Assembly (NCBI GenBank): GCA_964343835.1
Contig: CAYFKR010000016.1
Span: forward strand, 1-64,000
DNA length: 64,000 nt
Direction of reading: 5' to 3'
DNA from: CALEMW01 sp964343835
GTDB lineage: Bacteria > Krumholzibacteriota > Krumholzibacteriia > LZORAL124-64-63
Positions within the stretch are counted from its first letter, which is position 1; each line of letters opens with the position of its first letter. Position numbers and translations under genes: made by a program. Below the pieces are notes generated by a model. The model searched no databases and had not been told where the DNA came from. It was given only the letters and a program-made list of their open reading frames with translations. This document shows, piece by piece, positions 43,337 through 52,859 of this stretch.

Positions 43337-44371
43337 CTAACTGGGCATGTTCTTCACGTGGAGGTCCACCTGGGGGAAGGGGATCTCCACGCCTGCCGCC
43401 CGCAGGCCCTCGTAGACCCGTTCATTGAGCGCATCCACGGCCCGGCCGCGGTTCACGGGGCGGTCGATCCAGGCCAGGAGCTCGAACTGGAGGCCCGAAT
43501 CGCCCAGCAGGCGGAAGCGCACCCGGGGCTCGGGGTCGGTCAGCACGTGAGGCACGCCGGCCGCAGCGGCCATCAGCGCATCGCGGACCTTCGGGATCTC
43601 GCTCCCGTAGGCCACCGACGCCTTGATCCGCACCCGCAGCGACGAGCGCGGCCCACCCGTCTCGTTCACGATGCGGGCGTTGCCGATCACGGCGTTGGGG
43701 ACGGTCACCTCCACGTCGTCGCGGGTCAGGATGCGCGAGGAGCGCAGGCCGATTTCCGTGACCTGGCCGCGCAGGTCGCCGTCGATTACGATGAAGTCGC
43801 CGATCTTGAAGGGCGCGTCGGCCAGGATGAACACGCCGGCGAAGAGGTTGGCCAGGGTGTCCTTGGCGGCGAAGCCCACGGCGATGCCCGCCACGCCCGC
43901 CGACGCCAGCCACGTGGTCACGTCGATGTGCCAGGCCGCCAGCAGGAAGTACGTGGCCGCGCCGTAGACCACCACCTTCCAGACCATGGAGAACAGGGGC
44001 AGGGTCTTGGCCTGGATCACCTGGCCGTGACGGCTCAGGGCCGTCAGCACCAGCACGCCGCCGCCGGCCAGCACCACCGCCCACATCAGCACCGCGAGGG
44101 TGGAGATCACGCCGTACACGCCGAAGCGCAGGGCGCCGTCGGCGAGCCAGTCCAGCCCGTAGCCCAGGCCCACCAGCATGATGCTCACCACCAGCGGCCG
44201 CCGGATGCGGGCCACCAGCTGGTCGTCCAGGTCGCTGGCGGTGCGGCGGGCCGTGCGCACGAGCAGGGGCAGCAGCACCCAGCGGGCGAGCATGGCGGCG
44301 GCGAAGGCCAGCACGAGGCTCACCACCAGATGGGTGATGCGCGAGTCGAGGTTCTGGATCCAGGCTTCCAC
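43337..44371 (-). CDS. MscS-type mechanosensitive channel
   Basis: 344 residues with four or five membrane helices. The pore helix TM3 (TTWLASAGVAGIAVGFAAKDTLANLFAGVFILADAPFKIGDFIVI) and the beta domain (GQVTEIGLRSSRILTRDDVEVTVPNAVIGNARIVNET) are clear. It releases solutes on hypo-osmotic shock. Starts with GTG, with GAGGAAGGGG upstream. The C terminus (VPFPQVDLHVKN-like) is family-typical. Confidence 0.95.
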   Translation of the reverse strand: MEAWIQNLDSRITHLVVSLVLAFAAAMLARWVLLPLLVRTARRTASDLDDQLVARIRRPLVVSIMLVGLGYGLDWLADGALRFGVYGVISTLAVLMWAVVLAGGGVLVLTALSRHGQVIQAKTLPLFSMVWKVVVYGAATYFLLAAWHIDVTTWLASAGVAGIAVGFAAKDTLANLFAGVFILADAPFKIGDFIVIDGDLRGQVTEIGLRSSRILTRDDVEVTVPNAVIGNARIVNETGGPRSSLRVRIKASVAYGSEIPKVRDALMAAAAGVPHVLTDPEPRVRFRLLGDSGLQFELLAWIDRPVNRGRAVDALNERVYEGLRAAGVEIPFPQVDLHVKNMPS

Positions 44372-44389
44372 GGCGTTCCCCTTCCTCGG

Positions 44390-45781
44390 TCAGTAGCCCA
44401 GGGCCTCGAGCTGGCGGCGGGCGGCCTCGTCCAGCTCGGCGGCGTCGGGCGGAATGAACTGCTGTCCCTTGCCGGATCCGACCAGCCGATCCACGGCGCC
44501 GGTCAGCAGGTCCATGACGTCGCCGCTCGGCGCCAGGGAGTCGGCCTCGCCGGGGTCGGCTGCCAGGTCGAAGAGGGCGGGCCACAGGGCGTGGGCCGAG
44601 GCGTCGGCGTCGGGGCGGGGCGTCACGGCCTTCCAGCGGCGCGTCTGGGCGGCGGTGAAGTGCTCACCCTCGCACAGGCCCACCGAGTGGTCGGATCGGG
44701 CCGGGTCGTACAGACGGCGGGCCCTGGCCTCGCGGTCCTCCGGCGCCACGGGGCGGCCGATCATCTCGGGCAGCAGGGAGTAGCCGTCCAGGTCGGAGGG
44801 ACGGCCCACGCCGGCGGCGTCCAGCACCGTCGGCATGATGTCCATGAAGCTGGCCTCGTGGTCAACCACGCTGCCGGCCGCCGACCCGTCGGGCAGCCGC
44901 ACGATCAGGGGCACCTGGGTGACCTCGTTGCCGAGCAGGTCGCCGCCGTGGCTGTGGTCGCCGTGCTCCCAGAATTCCTCGCCGTGGTCGCTGGAGATCA
45001 GCAGCAGCAGGTTCTCGTCCAGCCCCTCCGCGGCGAGCCAGTCCAGGAAGCCGCCCAGCATGTGATCGGTCCATGCGATGCCGGCGTCGTAGTGGTCCAC
45101 CACGATCCGGATGTCCTGCTCGCGGATCCGCTCCTTCTTCTTCATCTCCTGGAGCTGCACGATCAGGCCCCGGAAGCCGGAGCGGCGACCCTCCGTGTAG
45201 CGCCGCACCCACTCGTTGGGGGCGGTGTAGGGGGCGTGGATCTCGTAGGTGTGCAGGAAGAGGAAGAAGTCCTGGTCGCGGTGGTCGCCGAGCCAGACCC
45301 GGGCCTTGGCCAGGGAGTCGTCGGTGCTGTGGTCCCACTGCTCCTCGCTCACGTAGTGGTCGAACCCGCGGTCCAGGCCGTGGCGGGGGGCGAGGTAGGC
45401 GCCGCCGGTGAAGGCCGCGGTGGCGAAGCCGGCGTCGCGCAGGGACTCCACCATGTGCACGGGGCCGTCGTCCAGCTCGTGGTGTTCGCGGCGCACGCCG
45501 TGCCGTGCCGGATACAGGCCCGTGAACAGCGACACGTGGGAGGGCAGGGTCCAGTTGCTCGGGGCGGTGACCTGGGCGAACCGCACGCCGGCCTCGGCCA
45601 CTCCGGTGATGTTGGGAGCGGTCACGCGATGGTAGCCGTAGCACTCCAGGTGCTTGGCGCCGAGGGTGTCCAGGGAGACCACGATGATCCTCCGGGGGCC
45701 CTCGCCGAACACGTCGGAGGGGGAGCGGCCGCAGGCGGCGGACAACAGGATCAGCAGGGGCAGGATCAGGCGGCGGTGCAT
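44390..45781 (-). CDS. Sulfatase-like (alkaline phosphatase superfamily) lipoprotein
   Basis: 463 residues. A lipoprotein signal with lipobox LSAAC17. Metal-binding D38 in VVSLDTLGAKHL; the nucleophile region APSNWTLPSHVSLFTGLYP has Thr78 where classical sulfatases have the Cys/Ser that becomes formylglycine. SSDHGEEFWEHGDHSHGG is the C-terminal metal site. So it is a member of the sulfatase superfamily but need not hydrolyse sulfate; phosphoester cleavage or transfer is possible. Periplasmic and membrane-bound. It precedes the MscS gene by 18 bases on the same strand. Confidence 0.9.
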   Translation of the reverse strand: MHRRLILPLLILLSAACGRSPSDVFGEGPRRIIVVSLDTLGAKHLECYGYHRVTAPNITGVAEAGVRFAQVTAPSNWTLPSHVSLFTGLYPARHGVRREHHELDDGPVHMVESLRDAGFATAAFTGGAYLAPRHGLDRGFDHYVSEEQWDHSTDDSLAKARVWLGDHRDQDFFLFLHTYEIHAPYTAPNEWVRRYTEGRRSGFRGLIVQLQEMKKKERIREQDIRIVVDHYDAGIAWTDHMLGGFLDWLAAEGLDENLLLLISSDHGEEFWEHGDHSHGGDLLGNEVTQVPLIVRLPDGSAAGSVVDHEASFMDIMPTVLDAAGVGRPSDLDGYSLLPEMIGRPVAPEDREARARRLYDPARSDHSVGLCEGEHFTAAQTRRWKAVTPRPDADASAHALWPALFDLAADPGEADSLAPSGDVMDLLTGAVDRLVGSGKGQQFIPPDAAELDEAARRQLEALGY

Positions 45782-45825
45782 GGCGGCTCCGGGTCCGGGT
45801 TCTGCAGGTTCGGTGCGGAAAGAGA

Positions 45826-45849
45826 AAGGAGGCGCCGAAGCGCCTCCTT
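45826..45849 (-). terminator. Terminator of the tricorn protease gene
   Basis: 10 bp stem (45826-45835 with 45840-45849), CGAA loop on the plus strand, followed on the minus strand by a pyrimidine-rich TCTCTTTCC. Confidence 0.65.
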
Positions 45850-45877
45850 CCATCCTACAGTCAGCGATGGGTTTTGC

Positions 45878-48800
45878 CTAGCGGTCCCGCGGGAAGCGCG
45901 GCGCCTCGGGCAGCTCGGAGCGGCCCTTGGCCTCCTCCAGCAGCACCTCCACGGCCTTCTCCAGCTGCGGGTCGCGGCCCTGGCGGACCAGGTGGGGCAG
46001 GTTGTCCACCTCGATGTCCGGGTCCACGCCGTAGTTCTCCACGTCCCACTCGCCGTCCAGGTTGAACAGGCCGAACTCGGGGAACGTGACGCTGCCGCCG
46101 TCCATCAGCGGGATGTAGGTGCTGATGCCCACCAGGCCGCCCCACGTCCGGGTGCCCACCACCTTGCCCAGCTTGTAGTGCTTGAAGTAGTAGGGCAGGG
46201 CGTCGCCGCCAGAACCCGCGTGGGAGTTGCTGACCATCACCATGGGCCCGTTGAGGGCCGTGCCCGGCGAACGCCAGTCCTGGCCGTAGCGGGGCTTCCA
46301 CATGTTGACGAACTCGGCCCGCAGGATGTGCATCAGGAAGTCGGGGATGAACCCGCCGCCGTTGTAGCGCACGTCGATGACCAGGCCTTCCATGCGCAGC
46401 TGCGGGTAGTAGGCCTTGGCGAACTCCTGCACGCCCGCCACGGCGGTGTTGGGCAGGTGCAGGTAGCCGAAGCGGCCGCCGGAGAGCTCGGCCACCAGGC
46501 GGCGGTTGGCCGCCACCCACTCGTTGTAGCGCAGGCCGATGTCCGTGGCCACGGGGCGCACCGTCACCTCGCGGGGCTCGGCCCGCGGGCCCTCGGCCAC
46601 CTCCAGCACCACCTGGCGGTCCACCTTGTCCTCGAAGAGGGCGTAGGGGTTGGTGCGGCCCTCCAGGGAGACGCCGTCCACCGACAGGAGGTAGTCGCCC
46701 TCGCGCACGTCCAGGCCCGGGGCGGTCAGGGGGGTGCGCTGGTCGCGGTTCCAGTCGCGCTCGGACAGGACGTTGACGATGCGGTAGCGGCCGCTGTCGG
46801 CGTCGTAGGCGAAGTCGCAGCCCAGCAGGCCGGTGCCGATGCGCTGCGCCCGGGGAGCCTCGCGGGTGCCGCGCACGTAGGCGTGGCCGGCTCCCAGCTC
46901 GGAGATCATCTCGCCGAGCAGGTAGTCCAGGTCGCGGCGGTCGCTCACGTAGGGCACGAGCTGGGCGTAGCGGTCATGCATGCGCTCCCAGTCCACGCCG
47001 TGCATGCCCGGGTCGTAGAAGAAGTCGCCCTCCAGGCGCCAGGCGTCGCGGAACATCTGGGCCCACTCCACGCCGGGGTCCATGCGGCTGCGCATCTCGC
47101 CGGTGCGCAGGGGCTTCTTGGCGGGCTTCTGGTCCGGCGCGGCGGAGACGATGCCCCAGGAGCCGTTGGCGCCGTACAGGAGCTTCTTGCCGTCGTCGCT
47201 GAGGGTGTAGCCGCCGCAGTTGCCCAGGACGGTCTTGGCCTCGCGCTCGCCCATGTCGAACATCATGAGGGTGGAGTTGCGGGCCTCGGCGGGGCGGCTC
47301 ATGTAGAAGAGCTTGCCCTCGGCGGCCTGCAGGCCGAAGTAGTTGCCGGCGTCGACGTCCAGGGCCACCACGCGGCGGCCGATGCCGTCGAGGTCGATGC
47401 GGGTGGCGTCCTTCTCCTCGTCCTCACCGTCATCGTCGCCCTCGTCCTCGCCGTTCTCCTCTTCCGCGTCCTCATCACTCTCTTCTTCATCCTCCTCGAA
47501 GGCGACCTCGTCGCTCTCGGGCGGGAAGGGATGGTCGCCGTCGGAGGCCAGGACCACCAGGTACAGGCCGTCCTGCTCGGTCCACATGGGCTTGAGGTCG
47601 TAGCCGCTGATGCGCGGGTCGAAGTGGCGGGCCGAGGCGAAGTACAGGTACTTGCCGGCGGGGTCGAAGGCCACCGAGGTGTCGTGAGTGAAGGCGCTGG
47701 TCACGCGGTGGGAGACGCCGTCGTCGGTGTCGTACAGGAAGACCGACCGGAAGCCGTTGGGCTCGCCCATGGCGTAGGCCACCCAGCGGGAGTCGGGGCT
47801 CCAGGAGGCGTCGAAGGTCCGGTTGGTGGGGTCCTGGTCGATCTTGCGGCTCTTGCCGCTTTCCAGGTCCACCACGCGGAGGGAGCGCGAGGCGTCGAAG
47901 GTCAGCAGCTTCTCGCTGTCCGGCGACCACATCATGCTCCAGTAGAAGGTATCGCTCCCCTTGGTGACCATGCGGGGCTCGCCGGAGCCGTCGCCGCGGC
48001 GCACCCAGAGCTCGTACTCGCCGCTCTCGTCGGAGAAGTAGGCCACCCACTTGCCGTCGGGGGACCACTCGGGGGCGCGCTCGTGCACGCCGGGGGTGTT
48101 GGTCAGGTTGCGCACGTCGCCCTTCTCGGCGGGCACCGTGAACACGTCGCCGCGGGCGGCGAAGACGGCGCGCTTGGCGTCCGGGGCCAGGTCGGCGCCG
48201 CGGATGCTGCGGCCGGCGTCCACGTAGCGGGCGCGGGTGCGGACGCGGTCGTCGCGCAGGGAGACCTTCAGGCGGCGGGACTTGCCGTCGTCCGTGTCCA
48301 GCACGTACAGCCAGCCGCCGTTCTCGTAGACGATGGCGCCGGGCCCCTGGCTCGGCGACTTGACGTCGTACTCCTTGTGGCTGGTCACCTGCTTCACGTC
48401 GCCGGAGACCGTGTCGTACGACCAGAGCTGCAGTCTGTCCGTGCGGTCGGCGTTGAAGTAGATCACGTCGCCCTGCCACATGGGAAAGTTCTCCGACCCG
48501 GGCCAGTTGGTGACCTGGGTGGTGGCGTCGGCGGCGAAGTCGTAGATCCAGATGTTCTGGGCCATGCCGCCCTTGTAGCGCTTCCACGTGCGGTGCTCGC
48601 GGGTGATGCGGTTGTAGGCCAGCCTGGTGCGGTCGCCGTTCCAGCTCGACAGGCCGCCGGTGGGCAGGCCCAGCGACGTGGGCAGGCCGCCGTCCACCGG
48701 CACGGTCCAGAGGTTGGCCTCGCGCCAGGTGAAGCTGTTGCGGCTGCTCTGGAAGCGGACGGAGCGGCCGTCGGGCTCCCAGTCGATCACGCGGTCGGGG

Positions 48801-49129
48801 TACGGGTGCCAGGTCAGGCGCCGGGGCTCGCCGCCCTCGGCGGGGATCACGTACACGTCCGGATTGCCGTCGTAGTCGCCGGTGAAGGCGATCCACTCGC
48901 CGTCCGGGGAGAACTTGGGCTGGGACTCGAAGCCCACGTGGGTGGTCAGGCGCCGGGCCTCGCCCCCCTCGCTGGAGACGAGCCAGAGGTCGCCGCCGTG
49001 GACGAAGACCACGCGGTCGCCGTGGATGTCGGGGTTGCGCAGCAGGCGCATGTCCGTGGGGTCGAAGTCGTCGGCGAGCGCGGCACCGCAGGCCAGCAGC
49101 ACCACGAGGAACGGGAGGACGCGACGCAT
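45878..49129 (-). CDS. Tricorn protease homologue, exported
   Basis: 1083 residues, like Thermoplasma tricorn in length. A signal peptide (RVLPFLVVLLACGAALA) comes first, then two beta-propellers (for example KFSPDGEWIAFTGDYDG, EWSPDGKWVAYFSD), a PDZ domain (APGLDVREGDYLLSVDGVSL) and the C1/C2 catalytic parts. Catalytic H749 (GAGHAYVRG) and Ser973 (AGSGGD) match tricorn H746 and S965. It degrades oligopeptides outside the inner membrane. Odd: an insert of about 34 residues (541-574) that is almost only Glu/Asp. Good Shine-Dalgarno AAGGAG. Confidence 0.95.
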   Translation of the reverse strand: MRRVLPFLVVLLACGAALADDFDPTDMRLLRNPDIHGDRVVFVHGGDLWLVSSEGGEARRLTTHVGFESQPKFSPDGEWIAFTGDYDGNPDVYVIPAEGGEPRRLTWHPYPDRVIDWEPDGRSVRFQSSRNSFTWREANLWTVPVDGGLPTSLGLPTGGLSSWNGDRTRLAYNRITREHRTWKRYKGGMAQNIWIYDFAADATTQVTNWPGSENFPMWQGDVIYFNADRTDRLQLWSYDTVSGDVKQVTSHKEYDVKSPSQGPGAIVYENGGWLYVLDTDDGKSRRLKVSLRDDRVRTRARYVDAGRSIRGADLAPDAKRAVFAARGDVFTVPAEKGDVRNLTNTPGVHERAPEWSPDGKWVAYFSDESGEYELWVRRGDGSGEPRMVTKGSDTFYWSMMWSPDSEKLLTFDASRSLRVVDLESGKSRKIDQDPTNRTFDASWSPDSRWVAYAMGEPNGFRSVFLYDTDDGVSHRVTSAFTHDTSVAFDPAGKYLYFASARHFDPRISGYDLKPMWTEQDGLYLVVLASDGDHPFPPESDEVAFEEDEEESDEDAEEENGEDEGDDDGEDEEKDATRIDLDGIGRRVVALDVDAGNYFGLQAAEGKLFYMSRPAEARNSTLMMFDMGEREAKTVLGNCGGYTLSDDGKKLLYGANGSWGIVSAAPDQKPAKKPLRTGEMRSRMDPGVEWAQMFRDAWRLEGDFFYDPGMHGVDWERMHDRYAQLVPYVSDRRDLDYLLGEMISELGAGHAYVRGTREAPRAQRIGTGLLGCDFAYDADSGRYRIVNVLSERDWNRDQRTPLTAPGLDVREGDYLLSVDGVSLEGRTNPYALFEDKVDRQVVLEVAEGPRAEPREVTVRPVATDIGLRYNEWVAANRRLVAELSGGRFGYLHLPNTAVAGVQEFAKAYYPQLRMEGLVIDVRYNGGGFIPDFLMHILRAEFVNMWKPRYGQDWRSPGTALNGPMVMVSNSHAGSGGDALPYYFKHYKLGKVVGTRTWGGLVGISTYIPLMDGGSVTFPEFGLFNLDGEWDVENYGVDPDIEVDNLPHLVRQGRDPQLEKAVEVLLEEAKGRSELPEAPRFPRDR

Positions 49130-49245
49130 GCGGATCTCCTTGTCGGGATGGTGGGGGTCAGGGGCATGGGCCGCCCATGGTGGCGGGCGGCGACCGGATG
49201 AACAACGGAAAACACGTGACGAAGTTTCGACCAGGATACACGGAA

Positions 49246-49273
49246 ACGGGCCCCTCCGCAGGGAGGGGCCCGT
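49246..49273 (-). terminator. Terminator of the subtilase gene
   Basis: 12 bp perfect stem (49246-49257 with 49262-49273), 27 bases after the stop, followed by TTTCC on the minus strand. Confidence 0.65.
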
Positions 49274-49299
49274 AACACGTTGTCCGCCAAGGGATGCCG

Positions 49300-52200
49300 T
49301 TACTTCACGAGCATCAGGCGGGCGGAGGCCCGCTCGTCGCCGCTGCGGACGGCGGCGTAGTAGGCCCCCGAGGGAAGGGCGCGGCCGGCGTCGTCGCGGC
49401 CGTCCCAGCGCACGGCGTGCTCGCCGGCGGCGTACTCGGCGCCCGAGACCAGGTCGCGCACCCGGCGTCCGGCCAGGTCGTGGATCACGATCTCCACGGT
49501 ACCGGCCGCGGCCAGGCCGAAGCGCAGCTCGGTGGAGGGGTTGAACGGGTTCGGGGCCGCGGTCAGGGTCAGGGCGCGGGCGGCGGGAGCGTCGCCCACC
49601 GACACCACCTGGCCCTCCACGAACGTCATGCGCTGGTCCGCGCCCAGGTTCACGGCCAGGTCCACCGTGCCGGACGGCCAGGTGATCTCCAGGGTGTCCA
49701 CCGTGGTGGCGGCGCCCAGGCCGAACTCGAGGGTCGACGACTGCTGGGCCATGTAGCCCTCGCCGCAGCGCAGCTCGCGGTACTGGCTCTGCCCGCCGGC
49801 GACGATCCGCACCCGGGCGCCCAGGCCGTCGGCGTTGGACACCGTGCCCTGGAGGTCCGCGTGGAACCAGTGGTTGCCGTTGTCGATGTCGTTGCGGATG
49901 AGCCTGTTGCCGCCCACCGCCGCGATGAACAGGTCCAGGTCGCCGTCACCGTCGATGTCGGAGAAGGCGCAGCCCGTGCTGTTGGCCGAGGCGTTGGGGA
50001 AGCCCTGATTGACGAAGGCGAAGGTGCCGCCGTCGTTGCGGATCAGCAGGTCGGTGGCGCCGTTGCGGGCCACGAAGAGGTCCAGGTCGCCGTCGTTGTC
50101 CCAGTCGGCCCAGGCCACGCCCGCGCCGTTGCCGGTGTCGCCCAGGGCACCGCCGGAAATGTACGTGAACCCGGCGCCGTTATTGCGCATCAGGATGTCG
50201 GCGGCACCGTCGTTGACGATGTACAGGTCCATCAGGCCGTCGTTGTCGTAGTCGCCCCACGCCGTGCCGGTGCTGTTGGACGTGCTGCCCAGCAGGCCGG
50301 AGGTGTCGTCGTAGTAGCCGAAGGTCAGGCCGTTGTTCAGCAGGCTGTTGGCGGCGGCGCGGTTGGTGAGGTAGGGGTCGGCGTCGCCGTCGTTGTCGTA
50401 ATCCGTCCAGGTCACCTCGACGCCGTCGTCGGCGTTGTTGATGACGCCGGACTGGGCGAAGAAGAACCAGTTGGGACCGACCGGACCGTAGGCCCGGAAG
50501 AGCTGGTTGGCGGTGCCGTAGTTGGCCAGGTGCAGGTCCAGCTGGCCGTCGAGGTTCTCGTCGACCCAGGCGGCGGAGCGGCCGGCGCCGGCGTCGTTCA
50601 GGGGCGAGGAACTGACGTCCACGTATGTGCCGCCGTCGTTGCGCAGCAGGATGTTGGACTCCAGGTCGCGGGTCATGTACGCATCCCGGTCGCCGTCGTT
50701 GTCGAAGTCGGCAAAGAGGGTGGCGTAGCCGCGGCCCGCGTCGGCCAGTGCGGCGGGGGTGGAGGGGGTGAAGCCGCCGGCGCCGTCGTTCTCGAGGAGC
50801 ACGTTGGCGGCCAGGTAGTTGGTCAGGTAGAGGTCGTGGTCGTCGTCGCCGTCCATGTCGATCCAGGCCACGCCGTAGGTGGTCTCGGCGCCGGCCAGGT
50901 CCACCGTCGTGACGTCCGTCCAGTCGGCGTCGCCGGCGGTCACGCCGGTGATCACCAGGGAGTAGGCCTGAGCACCGATGATGCTGCCCTTGTGGGTCAC
51001 GCGCACGGTGACCGGACCGGTGCCCTGGGACGCGATCTCGATGCGCTCCACGTTGTCGCGCACGTTGTCGCCGGTGGTGGCGGCGGCCGAGGGGTTGGCC
51101 GGATCCAGGGTCCAGGGCTGGCTGGTGACGGCGCCCTGGATCACCCGCACGTCCAGGTCGTTGACGAGCATCGGGTCGGTGGGGTCGAGGGCCGCCGGGG
51201 GCGAGTTGCCCGCGGGGTCGTTCCAGACCAGGGTGACTTCCATGGGCTGGCCGGGAGCGGGATCATACACGTACTCGTCCACGGAGCCGTTGGTCAGGGA
51301 CGCCTGCACGAAGATGGCGGTGTCCACCGTCTCGATGGCGCTGCTCGTGTTCATCAGGCCCCAGCCGAACTTGTAGTCCGGGCCGTCGTAGGTGCCGGCC
51401 TCGTCGGTGGTGTGCAGCAGCAGGGCCTTCAGGGTGGAGGCGTCGGGATAGCCGCCGTGGGTGGCGGCGTAGGCCTCGGCCACCAGGGCGGCCGAGCCGG
51501 CCGCGCTGGGCGACGACATGGAGGTGCCGCTCAGGGAGGCGTAGGAGTTGTCGGCGCCGATGTACGAGCTGTACAGGCCCACGCCGTTGGCCACCAGGTC
51601 GGGCTTGATGCGGCCGTCGTCGGTGGGGCCGTAGCTGGAGAACGAGGCGGGCGTGACGCCGCCGGGGTTGGTGTAGCCGCCGGGGATGTCGTTCACCGCG
51701 CCCACCACCATGATGTTCTTGGCGGTGCTCTTGATGGGCAGGGTGTCGTAGCCCGTGGCGCCGCCGTCGGGGTCGCGGGTGGCGGTGTTCCAGGTCCAGG
51801 TGCCGCCGATCCAGGCGTAGTGGCCGCCGCCGGCGCCGGGACCGGTGTCGCTACGGTCGTTGCCGGCGGATTTGAAGATGAGGTAGCCGGGGGCGTTGTT
51901 CGCGATGGCGTCCCAGTCCTCGGCGCCGGATCCGTAGTAGCCGAAGCTGTAGTCCTCCACCGCGCTGATGCCCGGCGACCCGTACCAGTACCAGTTGCCG
52001 TCGCCGCTGTTGTAGCTCCAGCCGGTGGCCAGGCCGTACGAGTGGTTGGAGATCATCATGCCGGCCGCGGCGGCCAGGGCCATCTCGCTCTCGTCGTTGC
52101 TCCAGTCGCGGGCGTGGAGGTAGGCGCCGTGGGCCATGCCCTTGGCGCTGGAGGTGGCTCCGCCGGCCACCATGGTGCCGGCCACGTGGGTGGCGTGGAA

Positions 52201-52659
52201 GTGCTCGGTGCCGGCGCCGTCCATCATGGTCACGCGTCCGCCGAACTCGTTGTGGGTGGTGCGCACGCCGCCGCCGTCCCACACGCCCAGCAGGCCGGCC
52301 GCGAGGGTCGAGCCGTCGTAGGAGAAGGGCGCGCTCCAGACGACGTCGGTGGAGATGGTGCGGGCGGCGTTCAGGTTGTTCGTCAGGTAGTAGATGGGCT
52401 CGCCGAGCTCGTCCATGCCCATGAGCATGAGGCCGGGGTTGTTTCGCTGGGCCTCCCGGGCGGCGGTCCGGGCGTCGCGCAGGGCCGTGAAGGCGGGGCC
52501 GCGACGGGCCTCGTACTCGGCGGTGAAGCGCTCGGACATGGCGTTCAGCAGGGTCACGTCGGTGCCCGGTGCGGGCACGGGGACGTCGGTCGGAGCCGCG
52601 ACGGCGGCGGCGACCAGGGCGATCAGGGCGTAGGGGACGAGCAGGACGGCGGCTCTCAT
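49300..52659 (-). CDS. Secreted subtilisin-like protease with FG-GAP repeats and FlgD/T9SS-like C-terminal Ig domain
   Basis: 1119 residues. Signal peptide (about 1-22), propeptide-like region, then peptidase S8 with catalytic D128 (GVWDGG), H155 (HATHVAG), N268 (SAGN) and S381 (SGTSMSSP). A C-terminal proprotein-like beta domain comes at 470-590. Then FG-GAP/VCBS repeats with Asp-rich calcium loops (DMDGDDDHDLYLTNY, DFDNDGDRDAYMT, DYDNDGLMDLYIVND) and an ASPIC/UnbV-like part (LGARVRIVAGGQSQYRELRCGEGYMAQQSS). The end (NPFNPSTELRFGLAAAGTVEIVIHDLAGRRV, then DGRDDAGRALPSGAYYAAV) is the FlgD-Ig/T9SS-type sorting domain common in FCB bacteria. Confidence 0.93.
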   Translation of the reverse strand: MRAAVLLVPYALIALVAAAVAAPTDVPVPAPGTDVTLLNAMSERFTAEYEARRGPAFTALRDARTAAREAQRNNPGLMLMGMDELGEPIYYLTNNLNAARTISTDVVWSAPFSYDGSTLAAGLLGVWDGGGVRTTHNEFGGRVTMMDGAGTEHFHATHVAGTMVAGGATSSAKGMAHGAYLHARDWSNDESEMALAAAAGMMISNHSYGLATGWSYNSGDGNWYWYGSPGISAVEDYSFGYYGSGAEDWDAIANNAPGYLIFKSAGNDRSDTGPGAGGGHYAWIGGTWTWNTATRDPDGGATGYDTLPIKSTAKNIMVVGAVNDIPGGYTNPGGVTPASFSSYGPTDDGRIKPDLVANGVGLYSSYIGADNSYASLSGTSMSSPSAAGSAALVAEAYAATHGGYPDASTLKALLLHTTDEAGTYDGPDYKFGWGLMNTSSAIETVDTAIFVQASLTNGSVDEYVYDPAPGQPMEVTLVWNDPAGNSPPAALDPTDPMLVNDLDVRVIQGAVTSQPWTLDPANPSAAATTGDNVRDNVERIEIASQGTGPVTVRVTHKGSIIGAQAYSLVITGVTAGDADWTDVTTVDLAGAETTYGVAWIDMDGDDDHDLYLTNYLAANVLLENDGAGGFTPSTPAALADAGRGYATLFADFDNDGDRDAYMTRDLESNILLRNDGGTYVDVSSSPLNDAGAGRSAAWVDENLDGQLDLHLANYGTANQLFRAYGPVGPNWFFFAQSGVINNADDGVEVTWTDYDNDGDADPYLTNRAAANSLLNNGLTFGYYDDTSGLLGSTSNSTGTAWGDYDNDGLMDLYIVNDGAADILMRNNGAGFTYISGGALGDTGNGAGVAWADWDNDGDLDLFVARNGATDLLIRNDGGTFAFVNQGFPNASANSTGCAFSDIDGDGDLDLFIAAVGGNRLIRNDIDNGNHWFHADLQGTVSNADGLGARVRIVAGGQSQYRELRCGEGYMAQQSSTLEFGLGAATTVDTLEITWPSGTVDLAVNLGADQRMTFVEGQVVSVGDAPAARALTLTAAPNPFNPSTELRFGLAAAGTVEIVIHDLAGRRVRDLVSGAEYAAGEHAVRWDGRDDAGRALPSGAYYAAVRSGDERASARLMLVK

Positions 52660-52859
52660 GACGGCTCCTTGGCTTGGCGATTCGCGGAGCCCGGGTCGGG
52701 GACCCGGGCGGAACGCATCCTCGGCCGCGGCCTGGGGCCGCGATCCGGTGTCGATGAGGCGGGGAACAGGGGATCATAGCAGATCCGTGCACATGTTAGG
52801 CCAGAACCCGGGATGTGGCGAGGAAAAGGCCCCAGCGGCTGGCTGACTCGTCGAGGCGA

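Noticed and set aside
44390..45781. Classical formylglycine sulfatase
   Set aside because: The C/S-x-P-x-R motif is absent; Thr78 is at the nucleophile position, so I kept a superfamily-level name.
43358..49201. A 1947-codon open frame on the plus strand
   Set aside because: It runs antisense through the MscS, sulfatase-like and tricorn genes, which have clear motifs. The protein is a His/Gly/Val/Ala-rich nonsense sequence typical of the complement of GC-rich codons.
49900..50900. Regularly spaced similar DNA segments, at first sight CRISPR-like
   Set aside because: They are coding repeats (Asp-rich FG-GAP loops) in frame with the subtilase gene; spacing and sequence vary and no cas gene is present.
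49294..52779. An 1161-codon open frame on the plus strand
   Set aside because: Antisense shadow of the subtilase gene; composition almost only Gly, Val, Ala, His and Gln, no start signal, no motif.
52824..52846. Terminator after the DD-carboxypeptidase gene
   Set aside because: The palindrome CCAGCGGCTGG has too short a loop for a stable hairpin, although AAAA lies beside it.
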